DNA of 64,000 nucleotides from an uncultured Clostridia bacterium (GTDB taxonomy: Bacteria > Bacillota > Clostridia > Christensenellales > Borkfalkiaceae). The DNA lies in NCBI GenBank assembly GCA_947632015.1, contig CANRNP010000001.1, positions 39,046 through 103,045 on the forward strand, read 5' to 3'. The notes under the pieces were generated by a model. It worked only from the letters and a program-made list of their open reading frames with translations, was not told the DNA's origin and made no database searches. Position numbers and translations under genes: made by a program. Below are positions 57,686 to 64,000 of this stretch, piece by piece. The first letter of the stretch is position 1. Each line of letters starts with the position of its first letter.

Positions 57686-60600
57686 TTACGAGAGCGTGAT
57701 CCTGTCCGAGACAGAGCGGACGAGGATCCCCTTCTCCTCCCCGTAGGCGACGCAATCGCGCACAAACCCCGCAAACCGTTCGGTGAGCCGCACGCGGTAA
57801 ACGCCCGCGACGAGAGCGGTCAGCTCGTCGAGATAGACGCTCACCTTTTCTTCAAGGACGGCTTTGATATAAGACACGGTCTCGAAGGGGGTGAAGTCCT
57901 CTTCGAGGCGGCGCATCGGCGTCTCTTCGACGCGGTATTTCCCGATCGCGACCGCCCGCTCGTTTTTATAAAAGTAATCTATCCCGTGCACCCGTTCCCT
58001 GCGGAAGGAGCAGGCGTCGATGAGCGCGTCGAGCTTTGCCGAAAGGCGCGCGCCCGATTTGGCGACGCCGTACGTCGCCAGACAGCGCGTCCGCAAAAAG
58101 CCGCGGGAGATGGGCTCTTCCGAGGCGACGATCTCTTTCAGACGGGCGGTGAGCTCGCCGTCGTGCTCCCCGCCCAGGAAGAACGCCGCCGTTTCGGCGC
58201 CGCTCTGCTTCACCGCGCGGTAAGGGCGGGCGCACCGCGCCGCCACGGCGCCGCTCCGCTTTTCGGTGCCCGTCAGCTTATCCAAAAGCTCCTTGACCCG
58301 CTTGATCTCCCGCTTGGGATTGTTGTAATAATTGACGCAGTTGATGCGGATGACGTTCCAGTTCGTCCGCTTCAACGTCTGGATCTGCAAGAGGTTCCTG
58401 TCCTTTACCGAGAAGCGGTCCGTCCCGTCGAAGAGAACGGCGAGGATGAACGAGTGCGGGTCCTTCGGGTCGAGGACGGCGACGTCGATCTTGAAATCGG
58501 ACGCGCCGACGTCGACGCGGCAATCGTAGCCGTAGCCGCCGAGTTCCCGTGCAAGATATTTGCCGATGCCCGCGCCCTCTTTGACGGTTGCGGGGCGCAC
58601 GGCGAGGGTCGTTCTCCCCTTTTGGGCGAATTCGAGGAAGGCTTTGAGCCCGGCGACCCCTTTGGAAGTTGTTTTCGACAGGTCGATCATGCCCGAAGTC
58701 ATGGTGGAGAATACCGCCATCTCTTCGCGGGCGCGGGACACGGCGACGTTCAGCCGCCGCCAGCCGCCCGCTTGGTTGAGCGGACCGAAGTTGAGGGACA
58801 CCCGCCCCGATGCGTCGGGTCCGTAGCAGACCGAAAAGAGGATGACGTCGCGCTCGTCGCCCTGCACGTTTTCGAGATTCTTGACAAAGACGGGCTCCTC
58901 GCCCTCGTATGCGACGCTCTCTAATTTTTCGTTTGCGATCGCCTTCGAGAGCAGGTGCTCCACCAGATTCTGCTGTGCGCTCGAAAAGGTGACGATCCCC
59001 ATGCTCGAACGGGACAAAACGGGGTCTTTGAGGCGGCGGATGACTTCGCGCACGAGCGCCTCCGCTTCCTTGCGGTTCCGCTTGGTAAAGCCGCGGTCGT
59101 AAGTGCCGTCCACGGGCACGAGGTGCACCTTGCTGTCGGCGTCGGGCGAGGGGAAGGTGCAAAGGCGGTTATCGTAATACATTCCGTTGGAGAAGGCGAT
59201 GAGGCTCTCGTGCTTGCTCCGGTAGTGCCAGATGAGGTGGCGTTCGGGCATTCCGAGGGCGAGACAGTCGTCCAAAACGCTCTCCAAGTCCTCGTTTTCA
59301 AGGTTCTCCTCGTCCACATACCCCGTGCGGAAGAAGGAGGTGGGCGGGAGCTGGCGGGGATCGCCGACGACGATGCACGACTTGGCGCGCGCGATCGAGC
59401 CGATCGCCTCCGCCGTGGTCATCTGCGAAGCCTCGTCGAAGATGACGAGGTCGAACATATCCGCCTGCGGGCGCAGATACTGCGCGACGGTGGTCGGGCT
59501 CATGAGCATGCAGGGGGCGAGAACGGAGAGGAGCTCCGGCACCTCGGCAAACAGCCCGCGGAGCCCCGTCCCCCGCAGATTGCTCTTTGCAAGCCTGCGG
59601 AACGCCGCCACTTCGACGGCGAGGCTCCCCTCTTCGTCCGCGGCGGGAAGGCGGGAGATGAGGTCTTGCCTGATCTTTTCCCGCGTGATGCGCGAAAATT
59701 CCTCCCACGTCGTGCGGAATTTTTCCACCGTATCTTCCAGCGAGCCGACCGTCATGCGGGAGAGCTCAGGATCGGAGGAGATGTTGATCTCCAAAAAGTT
59801 TTTGCAGACGTTCTTTTCGAATCCCTTCAAAACGTTTTCGCCCGTCAGTTTGCCGCTCTCCAACGCATCGGTCACGAAAGTACAGCCGAGCTCTTTGAGC
59901 CGTTCGCCCGTCTTGCGGTACATGCACCAGTTGGGGAGCATATCCACGTTGTCGATGAGCGCGCCCGCTTTTGCCGAGAAGTAGTCCAAAACGTCCTCCT
60001 GCGGGAGCTTGGAGCGGTCGGCGTTCGTGACGGTAAGGAATCCGCCGAGCGCGTGGGAAAACGCCTCGAAGGCTTTGAGGTAGCCCTCCAAAACGGGCAG
60101 CGTGTATCCGCTCTGCGCGGCGCGCACGCACATGCCGTTGAAGGAATCGGGATTGAAATCGAGGAAGGTCGCGGCGCAGAGGTCGTGCAGGGCGTAGAGC
60201 GGGCCCAAATATTCCGCCCGCCGCTTATAGACGATGTCGCCGCCGCGGTCGAGGAAGTTTTTCGACAAAGAGATCCCCTTGATGCGCTCCACGGCGTCGT
60301 TGATGTCCACAAGGGTCTGCAAGAATTTGACGCTGTCCTCCTCGGTGAGGGGGTGGAGCGCCGCCCGCGCGATCCGCCGCGCCGCCGCAGACGCCGATCG
60401 GTTCGTGCGGTAATCCTCCCCGTTTTCGAGCACGCGCTTGACTTCGGGGTAGTCCTTCCCGAGATCGATAAACGATTTGAAATGGCTGTTGTAGAAGGCG
60501 AGCCGCTCGTCGAGCCTGCGGTTGGCGTTGAAGAAAACGGAAAATTCCTCTTCGCCCACCGAAAAGTATTTGGAATAGCTCCCCGCGGCAAGATTTTTTG

Positions 60601-63262
60601 CGATCGTGCAGAGATTTTCGAGCTTTTTCCAAGTGACGGCGGAGAGCTTCTGGCGGTAGAATTCGAGAAAGAGCCCCAAAAAGCCCTTCAAGTGCTTGAT
60701 CTCGGCGATGAGCACTTCCGAAGCGCAATACACCCTGTCGCGAAGCGCCTGGGAATACTCGCTCAGGTTCACGTTTTCGAAGGGGGAATTGAACACGCCG
60801 CCGCATTCTTTCGCCGCCGCCGCCGCCGAGAGGATGCGCATTTTGCAATCGGCGAGCTTCCGCTCGGTGAGCGTATCGTAAAACGCGCTCTCGATATCCA
60901 TGACGTCGGGCGCGTCTTTGTTTTGAAGGTAGAGCAAGATCGCCCGGTACACCGAAAGGCCGAGCCGTCTCTTTTTATGCAGCGCGCGCATGGGGGCAAG
61001 AAGTTCCGCGCGCAGGCGCTTGATGTCCTCGGCGGCGCGCGCAAAGCCCATAGCGGGTTCGCCCGCCGTGAGCGAAAGGGTGCTCTCCAACCGCTTTACG
61101 GCGTCCGCCTTGTCCGTCTTTCCGCTGTGAAGTTCGAAGCAGAAGTCACCGATGCCGACGGCGTCCAGCCGCTTTTTTACGACGTCGAGCGCCGCCTTCT
61201 TTTCGGCGACGAAGAGCACCCGCTTGCCGTCCTCCAACGCATTCGCGATGATGTTCGTGATCGTTTGGCTCTTGCCCGTGCCGGGGGGACCGTGCAGGAC
61301 GAAGCTCGCCCCCGTGCGGGAGAGCGCGATCGCCGCGTATTGTGAACTGTCGGCGGGAAGGGGGATGAGGGTCCCCGCGGGATCGCCCGCGTCCTCCTCC
61401 GCAGGCTCGCTCACCGCCGCGCGCTCCATGCGGTTTTTCAAAAGCGCCGAAACGAGCTTGTTCCCCTTCAATTCGTCGAAATGGGAATGGAGATCGTTCC
61501 AGAGCAGATAGCGGCGGAAGGAGAAGGTCGAAAGATAGATGTCGTTCGTGACCGTCCAGCCCTTCATGCCCGCGGTCTCCGCGAGAACCATCGCGCAGAT
61601 CTCGCTGATTTTCAGGGCGGAAACGTCGCCGCCCAAGCCGCGCACGTCGATGTTGAATTCCTGTTTGAGGTATTCGAGTAAGGTGCTGTTGACGAAATAT
61701 TCGCCCTCGGCGGAGCGGACGGAAAAATCTTCGTTGCCCTTCGCCCGCGCGATGTCCAAGGGGGCGAGGACGAGGGGCGCCGACTTCGGCTTGCCGTCCT
61801 CTTTGGAGACGTACCGCAAAAATCCGCACGCGAGGTAGAGGATCTTCGCGCCCGATTCTTCGTCCGCCTCGCGGTTCTTTCTGAGGAGCTGGCGCGCCGT
61901 TTCCGGAAGTTCCGTCCCGTCCGTGCTCACCCGCAGGATCCCCCGCCGCTGTTCGAGCTCGCTCAGTTCCCGCTCCGCCGCGGAGAACGCCTTCGAGAAA
62001 TCCGCCCCGCCCGCAAGTTTCATTTCCGCGCCCGCCAGCCTGCCGCAGAGCGCGTCGGCGTCGGCGGCGCGCACGCGGAGCGCGCCCTTGCCCGTAAAAT
62101 TGAGCAGCGGGTTGCGCACGGAGAGATCGAGGAGCCGCCTCTCCCACAGTTTGTTTTTGGGGAGCTTGCCTTCCAGCCCCGCTTTGCGGTATTCGCGCAG
62201 GGGCGCGGGCGCCTCGTCGGCGGACATTTCCTCGTCCTTGATGAGTTCGGTGCCCTTCGGGCTCTTTTCTCTGAGCGGAAGCACGGGGATCCCCGCGATA
62301 CGGCTCCTGCGCACGTCCGTAAAATATTCGTAGGAATGCTCGGAGAGCTTTTGGGCGAAATGCTTTTCCGACGTCGTGAAATTCACGCTCTTTTCGACGA
62401 AAAGATCGTCCGCGTCGAAAAAGCTGAGGTTGTTGATGCCCTCCGAAATGTATTTGCCGACAATCTCGCCGTCGTCGGTGACGGCGTCGAGGAAACAGCT
62501 CTCATAGAGCCATACGCCGACGCCGACGCCGCGGGGTCCCACCGCGATCACGGGGTTGAGCCGCGCCGCCTCGAAACACGCCGCCGCAAACAGGGCGAGC
62601 TGCAACGGGTTCGCCCTGCGGTCTTTGAGAAGTTCTTTGGAAAAGACGCGCACGGGGCGGGAAATATCGCACTCTTCCCGCGCGATGTTGCACCCCTTGA
62701 TTGCGGCAAAGATCGCCGCCGCCGTCAAACGGACGGCGTTCTTATCCGCCCCCGCGTAGCCGAGGGTTTCGGGGTCGTCCGCCCATTTCTTTCTGCGCTT
62801 GCCCGCGTCGTCGAGGATGCGGGCGCAATCGGCAAGCCGCGGGCGGATGAACGCGGGAAGGCGTTCGAGGTTGCCTTCGAGCCCCTCCCAGAAATCGTAG
62901 GGAAGGACGGTGAGGGTCCCCTTTTCGCGGCAAAGCTCCTCATCCCCCGCGGTGACCGTAGCCGTGACCGGCTGCTCGCGGCATTCGGAATTCTCGGAAA
63001 GGAAGAGCGGAGAAAAGATCCCCTCGGCGGAAAGTTCCACCGTGCTCTCGAAGGGCACCGTGCAATCTTCCCCGTAGGGAACGAGAAGCCCCGCCTCGTC
63101 CCAAAGGGAAACGCGGCATTCCAGCTCTTCGGAATGCGCGTTCTTTACCTGTACGGTGACGGCGGTGGACAAGAGACAGTCGAGATACCCGACATATTTC
63201 GGCAACCGAAGTGAGAGCGCTACCTTTTCTTTCAGCTCCGTTTTACGTTTTTTTCCTGCCAT
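57686..63262 (-). CDS. Giant DUF4011-type superfamily I helicase with nuclease-like C-terminus
   Basis: The 1858-residue protein has an N-terminal beta-rich part, a DUF4011 segment (about 370-600, WERRLLDLSVRNPLLNF), and a split AAA helicase (Walker A HGPPGTGKSQT near 655, DEASQM near 1270, VGDPRQLPP, WHYRSKHESL, NVAVSRAR). A restriction-like domain (about 1560-1640, FKIDVAVLDPKDPH then VLFDG) and a winged DUF3320-like tail follow. Such proteins are large DNA/RNA helicases, often in accessory regions, and some are linked with phage defence. The usual acidic residue before the DG of the nuclease motif (IECDG type) is Leu here. GCAGGAG precedes the AUG. It has its own promoter. Confidence 0.85.
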   Translation of the reverse strand: MAGKKRKTELKEKVALSLRLPKYVGYLDCLLSTAVTVQVKNAHSEELECRVSLWDEAGLLVPYGEDCTVPFESTVELSAEGIFSPLFLSENSECREQPVTATVTAGDEELCREKGTLTVLPYDFWEGLEGNLERLPAFIRPRLADCARILDDAGKRRKKWADDPETLGYAGADKNAVRLTAAAIFAAIKGCNIAREECDISRPVRVFSKELLKDRRANPLQLALFAAACFEAARLNPVIAVGPRGVGVGVWLYESCFLDAVTDDGEIVGKYISEGINNLSFFDADDLFVEKSVNFTTSEKHFAQKLSEHSYEYFTDVRRSRIAGIPVLPLREKSPKGTELIKDEEMSADEAPAPLREYRKAGLEGKLPKNKLWERRLLDLSVRNPLLNFTGKGALRVRAADADALCGRLAGAEMKLAGGADFSKAFSAAERELSELEQRRGILRVSTDGTELPETARQLLRKNREADEESGAKILYLACGFLRYVSKEDGKPKSAPLVLAPLDIARAKGNEDFSVRSAEGEYFVNSTLLEYLKQEFNIDVRGLGGDVSALKISEICAMVLAETAGMKGWTVTNDIYLSTFSFRRYLLWNDLHSHFDELKGNKLVSALLKNRMERAAVSEPAEEDAGDPAGTLIPLPADSSQYAAIALSRTGASFVLHGPPGTGKSQTITNIIANALEDGKRVLFVAEKKAALDVVKKRLDAVGIGDFCFELHSGKTDKADAVKRLESTLSLTAGEPAMGFARAAEDIKRLRAELLAPMRALHKKRRLGLSVYRAILLYLQNKDAPDVMDIESAFYDTLTERKLADCKMRILSAAAAAKECGGVFNSPFENVNLSEYSQALRDRVYCASEVLIAEIKHLKGFLGLFLEFYRQKLSAVTWKKLENLCTIAKNLAAGSYSKYFSVGEEEFSVFFNANRRLDERLAFYNSHFKSFIDLGKDYPEVKRVLENGEDYRTNRSASAAARRIARAALHPLTEEDSVKFLQTLVDINDAVERIKGISLSKNFLDRGGDIVYKRRAEYLGPLYALHDLCAATFLDFNPDSFNGMCVRAAQSGYTLPVLEGYLKAFEAFSHALGGFLTVTNADRSKLPQEDVLDYFSAKAGALIDNVDMLPNWCMYRKTGERLKELGCTFVTDALESGKLTGENVLKGFEKNVCKNFLEINISSDPELSRMTVGSLEDTVEKFRTTWEEFSRITREKIRQDLISRLPAADEEGSLAVEVAAFRRLAKSNLRGTGLRGLFAEVPELLSVLAPCMLMSPTTVAQYLRPQADMFDLVIFDEASQMTTAEAIGSIARAKSCIVVGDPRQLPPTSFFRTGYVDEENLENEDLESVLDDCLALGMPERHLIWHYRSKHESLIAFSNGMYYDNRLCTFPSPDADSKVHLVPVDGTYDRGFTKRNRKEAEALVREVIRRLKDPVLSRSSMGIVTFSSAQQNLVEHLLSKAIANEKLESVAYEGEEPVFVKNLENVQGDERDVILFSVCYGPDASGRVSLNFGPLNQAGGWRRLNVAVSRAREEMAVFSTMTSGMIDLSKTTSKGVAGLKAFLEFAQKGRTTLAVRPATVKEGAGIGKYLARELGGYGYDCRVDVGASDFKIDVAVLDPKDPHSFILAVLFDGTDRFSVKDRNLLQIQTLKRTNWNVIRINCVNYYNNPKREIKRVKELLDKLTGTEKRSGAVAARCARPYRAVKQSGAETAAFFLGGEHDGELTARLKEIVASEEPISRGFLRTRCLATYGVAKSGARLSAKLDALIDACSFRRERVHGIDYFYKNERAVAIGKYRVEETPMRRLEEDFTPFETVSYIKAVLEEKVSVYLDELTALVAGVYRVRLTERFAGFVRDCVAYGEEKGILVRSVSDRITLS

Positions 63263-63271
63263 AATTCTCCT

Positions 63272-63291
63272 GCGGGAGCGCGTTCTCCCGC
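63272..63291 (-). promoter_or_regulatory. Hairpin in the helicase 5' UTR next to the ribosome site
   Basis: GCGGGAG and CTCCCGC form a perfect seven-bp stem with a six-base loop, ending two bases before the helicase ribosome site. It may temper or stabilise the leader. Confidence 0.5.
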
Positions 63292-63309
63292 TCCTGTCAT
63301 ATCTTCCAT

Positions 63310-63338
63310 ATCATAACATTTTTTGGCAAATAACGCAA
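63310..63338 (-). promoter_or_regulatory. Promoter of the helicase-comEC-holA run
   Basis: On the minus strand TTGCGT and TATGAT are 17 bases apart, 47 bases before the helicase AUG. This is a modest match. Confidence 0.55.
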
Positions 63339-63402
63339 CCTAAGCGCGTCCCCTTTCCGCATTTCGCGCGAAATTTTTTCGCCCCCGGAGCAAAAGCCCA
63401 TG

Positions 63403-63431
63403 AAAAAAGAGCGCGGAGCGCGCTCTTTTTT
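63403..63431 (-). terminator. Terminator of the M23 peptidase gene
   Basis: AAAAAAGAGCGC and its complement enclose a five-base loop. Read on the minus strand it gives a six-T run, 15 bases past the peptidase stop. Confidence 0.9.
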
Positions 63432-63445
63432 CCGTTTCCCGAAAT

Positions 63446-64000
63446 TTACTTTTCTTCGAGGGTGACGTCGATATAGTCCGCGGGGTCTACGGGCTTTTCG
63501 TTCACCTCCATTTCAAGGTGAAGGTGCGTGCCGTCCTTCGCCTCGGTGCCGTAAGCCTGCGCGACTTTTGCGATCACCTGCCCCTGCTTGACCGCGTCGC
63601 CCTCCTTCAAGCCGGAAACGGGCTCCACAAAGCGGTAAGTGCTCTTTACCCCGTCGGCATGCTCCACCTCGATGAGGTTGCCGAGCCGCTCCGAGAGGCT
63701 GATCCGCGTCACCTTGCCGTCCGCCATCGAGCGCACGTCCGTCCCTTCGGGCGCCGCGTAGTCCACCGCCTTGTGGTAATACCACTTATCGAGCGTCTTG
63801 TTCTCGTAGATCTTGAAGTATTCCACCGAGCAAGCCGCCGATTCGATCGGGGCGATGAAGGCGACCTTTTCGCCGGTCGTGGGGTCGTTCGGCTCCTTGC
63901 CTTCGTCGTCCTTGTCGTCGTCTTTGCCGTCGTCCTTGTCGCCGCTTCCCTCCGGGGGCTGTCCGCCCGCAGGGGGATCGCCGCTGTCAACGGGGGGCGC
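63446..64000 (-). CDS. M23 (LytM-type) peptidase, partial; SpoIIQ-like
   Basis: The visible 184 residues lack the N-terminus, which lies beyond the window edge. They begin with a linker rich in Asp, Lys, Gly and Pro (residues 1-45), then an M23 domain with the zinc-site pattern YHKAVDYAAPEG and the second His pair in THLHLEM. All expected metal ligands are present, so it should cut peptidoglycan cross-bridges or bind the wall. The domain order and GKVTRIS..ERLGNLIEVEHADG segment resemble SpoIIQ of spore formers, but a general wall hydrolase is equally possible. It ends in a strong terminator. Confidence 0.88.
   Translation of the reverse strand, partial: APPVDSGDPPAGGQPPEGSGDKDDGKDDDKDDEGKEPNDPTTGEKVAFIAPIESAACSVEYFKIYENKTLDKWYYHKAVDYAAPEGTDVRSMADGKVTRISLSERLGNLIEVEHADGVKSTYRFVEPVSGLKEGDAVKQGQVIAKVAQAYGTEAKDGTHLHLEMEVNEKPVDPADYIDVTLEEK

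Noticed and set aside
1-64000. tRNA or rRNA genes, prophage and insertion sequences
   Set aside because: No cloverleaf with conserved TTCGA-type arms, no rRNA motif, and no transposase, integrase or phage structural gene was recognised on either strand.

Overview
The window looks like chromosomal DNA of an uncultured anaerobic member of the Clostridia (Bacillota). The evidence is GC-rich coding sequence, strong AGGAGG-type ribosome sites on most genes, a class 1B dihydroorotate dehydrogenase (PyrD+PyrK), the rpmE-prmC-prfA and rplU-rpmA arrangements, CdaA, an AgrC/LytTR-type two-component pair, a LexA box of the Bacillus type, and a SpoIIQ-like M23 peptidase. A gut lineage such as the Christensenellales/Borkfalkiaceae would fit, but that is only an inference. 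Most of the DNA is housekeeping. The accessory parts are a small A/T-richer restriction-modification cassette (about 11.3-13.4 kb), a beta-glucan locus (about 32.8-42.0 kb) and a very large DUF4011-type helicase (57.7-63.3 kb).

Layout. 0-8.5 kb: a cut-off gene end, gap (GAPDH), a PRC-barrel protein, and the pyrimidine operon in the order metallophosphoesterase-pyrB-pyrC-pyrF-pyrK-pyrD-pyrE on the minus strand. 8.6-11.2 kb: an ECF-like sigma factor overlapping a membrane-anchored beta-propeller protein. 11.3-13.4 kb: DNA methyltransferase plus a frameshifted restriction endonuclease. 13.5-14.8 kb: rpmA, rplU and a small helical protein. 14.8-15.4 kb: a gene-free stretch built from degenerate repeats. 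15.4-22.1 kb: thrC, a P-loop protein, an aminotransferase, prfA, a DUF1385-PrmC fusion, and rpmE. 22.2-26.9 kb: an MDR-family protein, cardiolipin synthase, a HAD phosphatase, a YfcE-like phosphodiesterase, and two paralogous mini membrane proteins. 26.9-31.4 kb: a PAS-SpoIIE phosphatase and a lipid kinase, divergent from cca-rmuC. 31.5-32.7 kb: rpsF-ssb-rpsR. 32.8-42.0 kb: two GH16 enzymes, a histidine kinase with a LytTR regulator, and a membrane-anchored GH3. 42.1-45.3 kb: dinB divergent from a TetM-like GTPase. 45.3-49.2 kb: asparaginase, an unknown protein, a membrane-anchored sensor-like protein and a Wzz-like protein. 49.3-51.4 kb: nifS-nifU-rrf2. 51.5-57.7 kb: lysC, DUF1015, a 35-residue CdaR remnant, cdaA, holA and comEC. 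57.7-64.0 kb: the helicase and a cut-off M23 peptidase.

How the parts work together. The pyr genes cover UMP synthesis from carbamoyl phosphate, with no PyrR or attenuator in view. The GH16/GH3 locus should cut and trim beta-1,3(-1,4)-glucan at the cell surface. It is interleaved with a two-component system whose promoters lie inside the loops of terminator hairpins. NifS, NifU and an IscR-type repressor form an iron-sulfur assembly unit with a dyad next to its promoter. CdaA makes c-di-AMP, and its usual partner CdaR appears reduced to a single membrane helix encoded in a 35-codon ORF coupled on both sides.

The most unusual signals are these: the 35-codon CdaR remnant; three genes (metallophosphoesterase, dinB, TetM-like GTPase) whose -10 boxes lie 6-9 bases from the start codon, implying leaderless mRNAs; terminators with promoters nested in their loops; a divergent promoter pair sharing one palindromic -35; the DUF1385-PrmC fusion; an S18 with a very acidic N-terminal extension; and two genes (restriction endonuclease, second GH16) each broken by one missing base in a short homopolymer.
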